Of a stretch of DNA of 64,000 bases, positions 14,901-24,950 are shown in pieces; position 1 is the first letter of the stretch; every line of letters begins with the position of its first letter. The translations under genes were made by a program, and so were the position numbers. The notes under the pieces were generated by a model, which saw only the letters and a list, made by a program, of their open reading frames with translations, had not been told where the DNA came from and made no database searches. Origin of the DNA: Tyto alba (lineage: Eukaryota > Chordata > Aves > Strigiformes > Tytonidae); contig NW_024881321.1 in assembly GCF_018691265.1 (NCBI RefSeq), positions 17,394,698-17,458,697 of the forward strand. Reading direction: 5' to 3'.

Positions 14901-16180
14901 CTTCCTCTTTATCCCCAGTATCATTTTATCTTCAAGCAGTAGAGGAATAGGAAAACCCTGAATACTAAGGACAGTACCTTTTATGCTAAAGGATTTTCAT
15001 TTCCATACTGTTCTCTGGAACAATACATCAAAAACCAGGTGCATCAGGTGAAACACACACAGTGTTTTCCATACTCTCTCACATAAAAAGGAGGCCAGTA
15101 AGATAAATGTCACTTATCAGTCTAGATGTTCCAACAGATCAGAGCTTTGTGAAATGTAAAGCATTCTCCTTAATCTTTATGATTTTATGAAGCTTCCAAA
15201 AATGTAATGTTTTCAGCAGTAAAATGTGTGTCATTCTTCGACATATCCTTGACATTAAACACAGCACTATTTCTTTCATGCCAGCAGCACTGGAAGGACA
15301 ACTTATGCTGGAGCAGTCTCTGATTTGAAGTAGGGTTGGCACAGTTTTGTCTTTAGAAAACTCTGGTCCAGCTGCATCCAGGTGCTTGCTAACTTTCTTT
15401 CCAATATCTGACTGGCTGATCTCAGAAGAATTAACTCATTCTTGTTCCTCCCTGTGTAAGTGATATGGAGTAAAGCCCTGAAAACCTCTCAAAGATTTCA
15501 AGTCCCTTGCAAAAACCACTGAAGAACTGGGATTTCTTCTGTTCAATAGCAGATAGCTTATCCCTTCTACTAAATAACAATAAATAATGTGGAATTTAAG
15601 TAGACATTTGGACCATAATTTGGGAAAAAAAGGAGGCTGGGATGTCTACTACATAGCTGCAGATTATTAAGTCAAGGGTCCAAACTCAAGCTGAGGCATG
15701 TTTCCCCAAGTCCATCTCAACAGCTGCTTTGCATGTACAAATCATTCTAAAAAAACTGAATAACAGCATGTAATTTTTCCTTTGGCTCAGTACTTCAGTT
15801 GTGTATGATATCAGTACTGCTGAGTGAGCCGGTACTATATTATACGCGCTTACCTATACGGGACTGAAGGAATTGATACCTCAAACATTTCTTGACAGAA
15901 AGCCTCAAGGACAAGTTGTGGCCTTTGTGATTAGTCTGAGAAGTGCCACCCAAGGAAGCTCGGAGTGTATGGAAGGATGCACGGACTCCTCTTCCCTGCT
16001 GCTGTAGTGCCAAATTCCTCAGATAAGCCCCAAAGAAAGGTGGAAAAAAAGACTAGTAAGAGAGATAAAACACCTGGCACCAGATCTGTCTGTCCTTGTT
16101 TAATATGCTAATAAGTTGACTGATGAACTTAAAATGGGACAGAAAACTTTGCTGTGTGTGCCCCCACCACACAAGATTAC
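8931..16180. other. unique AT-rich non-coding DNA
   Basis: I recognise no gene. There is a short A-run at about 9245-9258 and a short imperfect CA stretch at about 10258-10276. A sentence near 12370-12395 reads like a reversed MIR core but is too short to call. ORFs of 80-129 codons in this interval show no domains or repeats and have ordinary AT-rich composition, as expected by chance. Confidence 0.65.
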
Positions 16181-16627
16181 TGAACCTGAGACAATGCTGG
16201 AACCTGGAGTGGTGATCTAGACTCTTTTTCTCTTCCTTTCCTTTCCCTTTCCTTTCCCTTTCCTTTCCCTTTCCTTTCCCTTTCCCTTTCCCTTTCCCTT
16301 TCCCTTTCCCTTTCCCTTTCCCTTTCCCTTTCCCTTTCCCTTTCCCTTTCCCTTTCCCTTTCCCTTTCCCTTTCCTTTCCTTTCTCCTTTCTCCTTTCTC
16401 CTTTCTCCTTTCTCCTTTCTCCTTTCTCCTTTCTCCTTTCCTTTCTTTTGTTTCTTACAGATTTATCAATAAGAGACCACATTGCTTACTATCTTTTCCA
16501 AGTTTAAGCTGTTCCTACCACAAGTAAAATATCTTAACCGGTTGCCTGGTGTCTTTTCACCTTAATTTAACCCAAAGGGATCACAGAACCTTTATGACAC
16601 CCTGGGCTCCCAGTCCGGGTTGTAACA
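16181..16627 (+). mobile_element. possible degraded LTR containing the pyrimidine tract (tentative)
   Basis: A segment beginning TGAACCTGAG and ending GGGTTGTAACA has the TG...CA ends of a retroviral LTR. It is bordered by TTAC on both sides (16177-16180 and 16628-16631), which would be a 4-bp target-site duplication of the kind made by class I endogenous retroviruses. The region after the pyrimidine tract has AATAAG near 16468 and a U5-like flavour. However, a four-base match is weak evidence after searching several hundred bases, no consensus was compared, and the pyrimidine tract occupies half the length. Chance is a realistic alternative. Confidence 0.22.
16222..16449 (+). repeat. 228-bp uninterrupted polypyrimidine tract, (CCCTTT)n with period changes
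   Basis: Every base from 16222 to 16449 on the + strand is C or T. The tract has three blocks. The first, to about 16280, has an 11-bp period (CCTTT plus CCCTTT). The second, to about 16373, is CCCTTT with a 6-bp period. The third, about 16383-16440, is CTCCTTT with a 7-bp period. On the - strand the middle block reads GGGAAA repeated many times, which fits the G-quadruplex rule of G3 runs with 3-base loops. A mirror-symmetric homopurine/homopyrimidine run can also form triplex DNA. The - strand translation is an Arg-Glu repeat, a by-product of the simple repeat. Confidence 0.97.
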
Positions 16628-16777
16628 TTACCTTCGGAACCCCCATGCAAGCATGTGGTGAAGGGAGGTATTGCTACTTACAAGCTCACAGTTTACCCAA
16701 ATTCTCATTTCCTGCTCTCCAGTTCAATCCAGACAGTGCTATCCAGGGCCAATTCTTGCTATTTTTCTAGGGGCTCC

Positions 16778-17090
16778 GGGAAAGGATGGCGGGGAGGGCA
16801 CTGGCTCTCCCTAGCAGCTGTCGAAGGGTTTCCAGTGCAGCTGCACACACCCAGCGCTGTGGGAGGCTGGGGCGGTCCGGCGATGATCGCAGAGCGGTAC
16901 AGATGGAAAGCCACGCGTCGTGTTTCTGTGTATGCCAGCAGAGATGCGTCAGCCCTGGCCCCCATCTGACAGCAAGGCAAAGATGGGAGCACCCGGCTTT
17001 CTCCAGCTGCGGACTCACCAGCTGCGGCAAAGACCCGTGGGCAGGGACTGAGGTGACAAGTCCCTCACGCACGGGTGTCTGCTCTCACCT
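16778..17090. promoter_or_regulatory. small CpG-rich patch, possible CpG island
   Basis: By eye there are roughly 18-20 CpG dinucleotides in about 310 bp, with GC near 60 percent, against a window where CpG is scarce. Dense examples are around 16872-16895 (GGCGGTCCGGCGATGATCGC) and the CACGCGTCG near 16912. The size and density would just satisfy common CpG-island criteria. No TATA box or recognised exon is attached. It could be a small promoter of a non-coding RNA, a former GC-rich insertion, or an unmethylated regulatory element. Confidence 0.4.
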
Positions 17091-20000
17091 GAGCATCCTC
17101 ACCCCTCCTGCTGCAGAGAAAGTTGTGCTCATGCACAGGGGCAGCTCAGTGCTTTCCAAAATGCTCTTCCAGTTGCCTCCGCCTGGGGAGGGTTTCCTAC
17201 AAGGTGCTCAGGCTTTTCAATCTGTTTTTTAGTGACAATCCACCTGTCACTTGAAGAGGCCCTGAGCTGACAGAATCCAGCTAGCATAGTGGCTGCCCAG
17301 TGATCCAAACGAGATCGTCAGCGCTAAATGTACATGATTTCAAGTCTCCTGAGCTACATTTCTGCAAGTGTGTGTCGTTATTCTTCCTTCCATACACGCT
17401 CAAAAGGAAGACTAGTTTAAAGACTCTCACTTCAGCTGTTTATTAGCTGAGTTAACACAAACAATTTATTTTGAGCGCTTGAGCAAAGTTTATGGTTTCC
17501 TTTCCAGGGTTGCTGACCTGAAACCTCTCTAACAACACTCTTGAGGAGAAACACAGAAATGTTCTTCAAATCAATTTCAGATAGCTATTAACAATCACAA
17601 TCAGTATAGCAATAGTAGCCAAGATGCAACCTCATTATAACACTTTCTAGGTCTCTGTGTGTTTAATGCAATACCTTATAGTTGTCTTAGAATTTGATAT
17701 TTCCTTTGACAGTGCTATTGCAATGGCACGTAGTATACGGAGAGGTATTAATCTTGTCTGCATTGCTCACACCCTCTGCTGACCTAAAAATTAGAGCTCA
17801 AATTCAGATCAGGTCTGTATTTTACTGTGTCACAAGGTAGAGCACTGTTACCCTGCTTATAGGACAAATGATTTAGCTCACAGTTGTTCTGCACTGGATG
17901 GATGCTCTTGCTGGTATAAGAGATGCTAAAATCATGGTTCCTGAGAATCTAAATTTATGTTCCAGTTGTTAAGAATACAAACAAAACTTCCTGGTCCCTC
18001 TTTTCTCCTATTATTCGCTTTGGCAGACAAGTCTAATCCTGTGGCCAGGATGGTCTGATAAATGTCTAAAGTGTTGGTCATGTGCATCAAGCATAAATCC
18101 ATACAATGTTTCAAGTAGACAGTACAGTCAATTTTTAAATGTTAATAAGCCATCAGAATGACACAACTCACTCAATTTTTGTTACATTTTATAAGACATT
18201 CTCCAAAGAAGTACTTCCTTCCCACAAGAAAACTCTCCAGTTTATCCTCAGTTTCACTTTATGTATTCCATACTTCTTCCTGGATTAAGCAAAGCAGCAG
18301 CCTGCATGCCAAATTTCAAGTAATCTGCAACCCAAGAATGCTGTGATTAAAAATTATAGTACTGATATCCTAAACTAGATTTTAATAGGTATTGTGATGA
18401 GAGGTGTTATTGTGTTACCAGCCTTGAATTAATTTTCATTATCTTTCTTTCTTTTAATTAATCATTTTTGTCTCCTTCCTTTCTTGCACTGAGAGTCCAG
18501 TAAGACCTAATGAGCACTGGAGAAGTGGGGGGAGGGGAGAACAAACTGAATACAGGGTTGTAGAAACAACAATTTTCTTAAATAACTGAGACCATGTAAA
18601 GGAAGGAATTAATCTTCTGAATTAATTAGATGAATTAGGAGAAAAGGATTAAAAGGACTGGAGAGCACCCTTTTGTGATCAGCTTGAACTTATGAATCTT
18701 TCAAATTATACCTCGCTTTATTCAATTCCTTCGAAATGAAACATTTTCACGTTTTAAACAGACTTTCAGAATGTGGGGCAGAGGTTATATTTTAAAAATA
18801 TAGTGGTTGTTGCTTCAGAAAAATTGGTGAAAGGAAGGAGAGGAAAGTGTAACTCTTGTCTCATACATATCTTAGAAAGGAAGGCTAATGGAGATCACTA
18901 GATTGATTATGACGATCTCCTTCGTACTCAAATGTATCAAGGCTCACACAGATTTAATGATACAAACCCATTAGAGTTTTACTTCAGTCTTCTGAGGAAC
19001 TTCAGCTACATACCATTTATAGACACCAGGTCACCACTAACATCCTAGGCCTTTGAAATGCAAAGAACTGACGAGCTAAAGTATACCTGGATAAACTTTA
19101 TGGCTACCATGTCTAGGCTACAAATATCATCAAGGTCCCAAGTTGGTACAAGAGCCTTTCCTTATCCAGAATAAATGATGAGTCTTAGGCCACATTGACC
19201 AAGACACTTGCCAGGAACCTGGAAGTGTTTTAGAAGAGCTCTGGTCCAATATTCTTGCCCTCATTCTGGTCCAAGCTCTCATGCTACAGAGGAGAGCAAA
19301 CACACCAAACTGTGCAGTGACAGTGATGGGAGATCCTTTTTGATCTCTGCTGACAAATGATTAAGCCTTGAAGTATGAGATTTTATTATTTTAATTGTCT
19401 TCAGCTACCTACAGTACTAAGAACATGTTTGGAAGCTGAAAAGGAGGGGGTGAACAGGGTATTCTGCAATCTCCTGTTCTCGCGTCCCAGTCAGACTTCC
19501 CTTCATCTCAACTGTATTACTATCCATTCAAAATTTCAGTTCACTCATTTCAATACAATTTTCAATTTTTCAAATAGAAATACTTACTTGTGCAATTAGA
19601 AATAGTATTTCATATTTTGTAGAAGGAAAACAGAATCTAATTCTGTAGGTGCTATACAAGTGTTGGGGAACTCTGATCAAATAAGAAGACATTCAGCTGG
19701 GTCACTGTGAAGATAAGTAAGAACAACAACATCCTTGCCCTGCCAGTGAATGGATAATACCTTGGCAAGAGTAGAAGCAATGGCACAACTCCTGATCAGT
19801 GCAGTGGATCCAAGACTTCACAGCCAGTATCAATAAAGAATCAATCAGTAGGAAAAAAGATTGAGTCACTGAGATAGAGAAAAGCAAAATAAATGCCTAA
19901 TAGGAAACCAGAAGTAACTGTTTGACACTGGTCTAATTAATATCAAGTGTACATTTCTCTCTGTTTTTTTCCAAGTTTAAAACAGGATAAGACAAAAAGG

Positions 20001-21251
20001 CACTTCTGACAAAAATTACTCAATCCAAACACAAATTCTACTTATGAACGCATATGAAGTCTGGGTAATTCAAAGCCAGTACTACATTCTGTGACTCTGA
20101 ATGGGAGGTTTACACTTAGAAATGCTAGGTAGGAGGTCATTCGGTAGGAGGTCTAGCTACATAGTCAGGAAGAAGCCTGGCCTTACACTGTCTTGTTCTC
20201 AAGCTGCAACCTTTAGACAGTTCTCTCAGAGATGGGAAATTATTTGTCAGTGTCTCTAAGGATATTTCAGAATGATTCAGGATCACATATATTGCCATAT
20301 ATTCACTGAAAATAACAAGTCCCATATCTCTCATAAAACCTGAGCAATTAGATTACTCTGCCATAGGATTTGGGGAAGCTACTTCTGAAACCCAGTACCA
20401 CCCATGTGTGTAAGCAGAGGGAGATACAAAATCCATCCACATGATTCTGAGGTGATTTTCTTTGTGTAGTTCTGCTAGAGAGTCTTTCTCCAGGCCTTTG
20501 CCAAGCAGACAAATCTCTCCCAAACAGCAAAACTGATGAACTTAGTGTAGTTCAGTTTAAGTGTTGCAGTAAGTAATGAGAAGGTAAAGATGGAACTGAC
20601 GGCCAATAAAAGGCTTCTTTCAGTCTCCTTGATAGAAGAAAGATGTCCTGATACAGGCCTTGGGTTAGTGCACTATCTTTCGTGATGAAGCTTCATAACA
20701 ATGCAGATAGAATTATGGTGATGTTTGAAACAGTGAGAAAACAGGCAGAGATTTATTTTTTCCTCACCTAAATCAAAAGTAAGTCCAGTAAGAATTTCAA
20801 GAAAGCTGTAAAATCATCAGGAAAGAGAGTAGTGAATTAGAATCTAATGGACAGGGATTTTCTTGTCCTGTGACAGGAAGGTGCAGTCTTGGGACTGTGA
20901 TGTAACTCACTTAAATAAAATCTGACTTAGTCTAATTTACAGAGTTGACTCACAAGATAAAAATGAAACATGGGCTGGAAAATACCTGTGTCTTTTGTGT
21001 TCTCCAGCAGTTGAAATACTGACATGGGTGAACACACCTGTATTATATGACTAAGACCTGGATGTCATGAGTAACTGATTTTGTTTTCATTTGACTCAGA
21101 ACTAATTTTCTCTAGCTGAAAAGTTATCTGATTTTTTCAGGTATCTCCCCAATAAGAAGAGTAAATACTTTTAAATAAAAATACTTTTATAGACCATGGC
21201 ACTGGATTTCAGATGTTGAAATCCAGTTAAATCCAGTTAACAGCCCCCGAG
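17091..21251. other. unique AT-rich non-coding DNA
   Basis: No gene or recognisable mobile element. GC falls back to the window average after about 17250. Only trivial local duplications are seen, such as AGGTAGGAGGTCATTCGGTA near 20127-20150 and a doubled ATCCAGTTAA just before 21245. Confidence 0.65.
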
Positions 21252-21657
21252 TTGTGGTTGCTCAGCCTGGAGAATACTCCAGAGAGACCTTATTGCAACC
21301 TTTCAATATATAAAAGGGGCTTGTAAGAAAAATGGCAGGAGACTTTTTCCCAAAGCCTGTAGCAACAGTACAAGGGGCAACAGTTTTAAACTGAAAGAGG
21401 GTAGCTTTAGTTTGGACATGTTTTTTCATAAGGGCGGTAAGACACTGGAACAGATTGCCCAGAGAAACTGTGAATACCCCATTGGTATGATGATTGGTGA
21501 ACACACCTCATTGGAAGTGTCCAAAGCCACGTTGGATGGGGCTTTGAGCAATCTGGTCTAGTGAAAGATGTCCCTTCCCATGTCAGAGGGACTGGATTAG
21601 GTGATCTTTAAAGGTCCTTTTCAACCTAACCCATTCTGTATGATTCTATGATTCTAT
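21252..21657 (+). mobile_element. CR1 LINE, 5'-truncated 3' fragment
   Basis: This is the 3' end of a chicken-repeat-1 non-LTR retrotransposon. It starts in the C-terminal part of ORF2 (GCTCAGCCTGGAGAATACTC, then AGAGACCTTATTGCAACC) and runs through the characteristic 3' region: TTTAAACTGAAAGAGGGTAG, GACACTGGAACAGATTGCCC, TTGGATGGGGCTTTGAGCAA. It ends in the family's octamer tail, TGATTCTATGATTCTATA. CR1 elements truncate at the 5' end on insertion and make no clear target duplication, as seen here. The copy has many substitutions and no usable reading frame. Only the exact 5' edge is uncertain. Confidence 0.95.
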
Positions 21658-22361
21658 ATTTTGAGCTACCATCAAAACCATTAGCTGGCACTAAGAACGG
21701 CCACGCTTCCAAAAAAAAAAAAAAAAAAAGGCAAAATTTATGCATATTTATGTATACATAATACATATATACAATATATAAAAACTAGCACAGCTTGGTA
21801 AAGGTGTAAATACAAAACTGAAAACGTTCTCAAAATATTACAAAACATTTATGATAATAAGCATTTGGAGATTCCAGTAAGCCCTTTCCTGAGATCAGGA
21901 TGCAGACTGGCTGAGCAGTCAGAATGCTAGATGAACCCCTTCCTGTTACATCCTGCTCAATGGATAAACCTGAACATCACGAATAGTTTAACCTAGCTAA
22001 GTAAGCAATGAGTTGGCTGATTGGTCAAAGCTTATCTGAACCACTTGGGACTGCAAAACTGGGGAATTAAATCTCACAGCAGGCTTTCTTGTGAGGTTTC
22101 CAGTATTTCCTAATTTTGAGGCTGAAAATAATAGGCAACTGATTTGCCTGTGTTTTTTATTATTATAATTTACTATTATTACTTAACCTCTCTACTGCCA
22201 ATGCCCATTTTTTTTTTTTTTTGCAGTATTCAAAAAACAGAAAATAAAGCCAGCATTTGTTGGTTTGTGATGTGCAGTTGTACCTCAGAAGAAGTTCCAT
22301 TTGCTGTTTCTATTTGGAGGATTCTCTGGGAAGTTGTTTGACAGGAGGCAAGTATCAAGAT
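21658..22361. other. unique sequence with homopolymer runs
   Basis: No gene. The stretch holds an A-run at about 21711-21729 followed by an AT-rich TATA/CATA tract to about 21785, and a T-run near 22209-22223. It ends at the minus-strand LTR fragment. Confidence 0.6.
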
Positions 22362-22655
22362 ACTTGTGGTTTAAACTCAGAGGGCAACTGAGCCCCCCAC
22401 AGCTGTTCACTCACTCCTTCCCCCATCAGGTTTGGGAAGGACAATGTGAGGCAGGAATGACTCAAAGAATCTGTCTATGGAGTAACTCACCCATTATGGT
22501 CACAAGCAAAAGACAGACTCATTAGGGGAAAAAAAGGAAAACATCATTTTAATTCAAGTGCTAATGAAGACAACACTTAACAGACAAGGTGGGACAGTAA
22601 GAAGCACTACCACATCAAAAAACAAACACTTACCCCCACCTTCTTCCCGATGTAC
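22362..22655 (-). mobile_element. old truncated LTR, 3' portion, same family as the 23952 LTR
   Basis: Read on the minus strand, this matches the last third of the complete LTR at 23952-24945. Shared pieces on the + strand here are GGTTTAAACTCAGAGGGCAA (the LTR end reversed), CTCACCCATTATGGTCAC, then TTAGGGGAAAAAAAGGAAAA, then CTTAACAGACAAGG, then CACTTACCCCCACC. Order and spacing agree, with small indels. Similarity stops near 22655, so the promoter-side two thirds are missing. Divergence is clearly higher than expected between recent copies. There is no internal viral sequence alongside. Confidence 0.78.
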
Positions 22656-23076
22656 ATTGGATCTTGCCTTCTGAGTAACAAAGAGAAAGGTGTGAGGGAA
22701 AGCCCTACAGGAGAGTACAAGGAGGAACAAATTTCACTGAGTAAACTAGTTTCCTTCTGTGGGAGAGAAGTTTTTAACCTCAAATGCAGTGTGTTATCCT
22801 AGGACAAGCCCTAGTTGTGTGAAACCACAAACACATTTAAATTACAAATTCTCCTATTCATGGCTTCTCCCCATCCTTGCCTTTTCCTTGTCCACACCCC
22901 AGAGCCAGGGAGACAGTAAAGGAAAGCAGAACAACTCCTCCATCAGCATGCAGAAGGGCTGTAAGGAATAAGTGGATTCTTGCACTTTTGCTTGAACATA
23001 AAAACAATGGAGTTTTAAACTTTAAACACTTTATTAGGCTAAACGAGTGTTTCTGCTAATAAAGGAAGCTTCTTTC

Positions 23077-23108
<32 letters not shown>

Positions 23109-23951
23109 GAGACAATAATGCTACTGCAGAGAAAATGAAAACAAAACACCACCACCTTGCACTCTCTATAGTGCATAGAATGTATTATGTCCCATTCTGG
23201 GGACTGCCTACGCTGCTTGGATGCCTCCTTTATACAAACAGTCACATTAATAAAAAATGTCTCCCCTTTTAACCACCCTGAAGCTGATTTCTCATCCGAG
23301 AGGTTATAAATTATTTTTAGAGGTTAATTGTTATGCAAATCTGCTCATCATGGAGTTCCAGCATCCAGAGAAATGAGAAAACATTCCCTTCCCCAGTGGC
23401 AGAGGCTCATAGAGGACACCTTTCCATTTCTAAAACCATTTGGAGAGGATTATATGCCATATGTTTTCTCAAACATATCACACACTGAATGTAAGAAACC
23501 TATATTAACACGGTGTTAAGGTTGCACAATTACAACATAACTGTATATTAATGTTGCCCATTTTGTGCATCTGTATATTTCACAGTATGCATTTCAAAAC
23601 ATAGTGCCCAATCCTGTAGATTCTGCTCGGATGAAGTTATCACACAGGCAAGTATCCCCTCTGACAGGTGCAAGTAAGCTTTGCAGAATCAAACCACAAA
23701 CAATACATAGATTTTAAGTATATGTTTAACAAGAAAAATAAAGATAGCAAACATTATAGGCCAGATGATGAAGACAAAAATATTTTACAATGAGATCTTT
23801 TTTAACCTAAGATCAAACAGGAAAAAAATATGTTCATTTCTTACTCATTTCTCATACTGTAAGATTCAACTCACATTGCTACCTTCACTTACCAGGCAAG
23901 CTAGTGGTAAAAGTCCCTTTGGTGTAAGTTTGTCTGAATGGGCTATATAGG
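22656..23951. other. unique sequence between two LTRs
   Basis: No gene or recognised element apart from a poly-T run. Short ORFs have no family resemblance. I found no retroviral gag, pol or env remnant here, so the two flanking LTRs are separate insertions and not the ends of one provirus; their opposite orientation says the same. Confidence 0.65.
23081..23108 (+). repeat. poly-T run (28 T)
   Basis: Twenty-eight consecutive T on the + strand. No retrotransposon body is recognisable on the side expected for a reversed poly-A tail, so this is taken as a simple homopolymer. Confidence 0.95.
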
Positions 23952-24069
23952 TGTTAAGGGCTTGAGTGAGTGGTGGGGTTTTTTGGTAGCTATAGGGGCA
24001 GCCCCCTGTGAGAAGCTTCTCGAAGCTCCCCCAGCTCCAAGTCAGCTCCACCTCTACACCAAAGCTGAG

Positions 24070-24104
24070 CCAATCAGCTGCACCTCTGCGATAACGTATT
24101 TAAG
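24070..24104 (+). promoter_or_regulatory. LTR promoter elements: CCAAT and TATA-like box
   Basis: CCAAT at 24070-24074 is followed 23 bp later by TATTTAAG at 24097-24104, inside the solo LTR. Spacing is normal for a polymerase II core promoter, which would start transcription near 24130 on the + strand. Activity is not known. Confidence 0.5.
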
Positions 24105-24753
24105 AAGGGACGTGGTGATGAGCAGTCGGACTTGTGAGGAGGAGTTGCTGCAGCTGCATGAACACCAAGGTCAGTGGAAGAACAGAGGAAGAAAGGAGGG
24201 GGGAGGTGTGCCGGAGCAGAGACCCCCCTGTATCCTGTGGTGAGACGGCAGGGCGACCCCCCCCTGCCACCCATGGAGATCTACAGTGGAGCAGACACTG
24301 ATTTATGGCCTGTGTTTCATTTTGTATGGTTGATCAAGGTGCTGTGCCCGAAGAAGGCCGGTGTCTTGTGGGAAAAGGTAGCCCCGCTGCTGTAATTCAG
24401 CGCTGGGAGGATTGCAGCATGAAGGGGTGTCCCACACCGGAGCAGCTTGGGAAGGGCTGCAGCCCGTGGGAGGGACTCCAGTTGGAGAAAGTTTGTGGAG
24501 GACTGTCTCGTGTGAGAGGGGCACCACAATGGAGCAAGGGAAGAAGTTCCAGAAACTCCCCCCACCGAAGATGGAAGAAGCGGTAGCACTGACTGCATCC
24601 CCCATTCCCTGCCCCTGTGCCGCTGGAGGGAGGACGTAGAGATATCGGGAGCAGAACTGAGCCTGGGGAGGAAGGAGGGGTGGGGGTAAGGTGTTCTTGA
24701 GATGTGGCAATGCTTCTCACCGTCCTACTCTGTTAAGTGTTGTTAGTGTCTGT

Positions 24754-24759
24754 AATAAA
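24754..24759 (+). terminator. LTR polyadenylation signal AATAAA
   Basis: AATAAA lies about 190 bp before the LTR end and is followed at once by a T-rich stretch, as in a retroviral R/U5 boundary. It could end transcripts entering from upstream. Confidence 0.5.
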
Positions 24760-24950
24760 CGTATGTTCTTTTTTTCTTCCCCTAACATTCTGCCTTTTGA
24801 CCGTGACCATAATGGGTGAACTGCCCCTCCTGGTTCTATCTCAAATCCCAAGCCTGGCTTATTTGTCCCTTCTCATCTCTGGGAGAGAAGGGATGTGTGA
24901 GCGTCTGTGTGGTGCTCAATTGCCCTCTGAGCTCAAACCACGACAATAGG

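Larger units (their letters stand above)
23952..24945 (+). mobile_element. solo LTR of an avian endogenous retrovirus, complete, 994 bp
   Basis: The element begins TGTTAAGGGC and ends AAACCACGACA (TG...CA ends). It is bordered by an identical 5-bp duplication, ATAGG, at 23947-23951 and 24946-24950. Inside, in order, are a CCAAT box (24070), a TATA-like box (24097-24104), GC-rich imperfect repeats of the 'CCCGTGGGAGG...GGAGCA' type in the R region, and AATAAA (24754-24759). The overall text resembles a long, GC-rich LTR family that I recall as common in birds. No gag, pol or env lies next to it, so it is a solo LTR left by recombination between the two LTRs of a provirus. A 5-bp duplication fits class III (ERVL-type) elements, but that assignment is inferred. 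Confidence 0.92.

Noticed and set aside
16177..16482. Minus-strand ORF of 101 codons, rich in Arg-Glu repeats
   Set aside because: It is the translation of the pyrimidine simple repeat. The non-repeat ends have no resemblance to any protein.
24303..24720. Several overlapping Pro/Cys/Gly-rich ORFs on both strands
   Set aside because: They fall in the GC-rich body of the solo LTR, where stop codons are rare. Solo LTRs carry no viral genes.
22362..24945. A full provirus bounded by the two related LTRs
   Set aside because: The LTRs are in opposite orientation, differ in age, and the + strand one has its own target duplication. No gag, pol or env lies between them.
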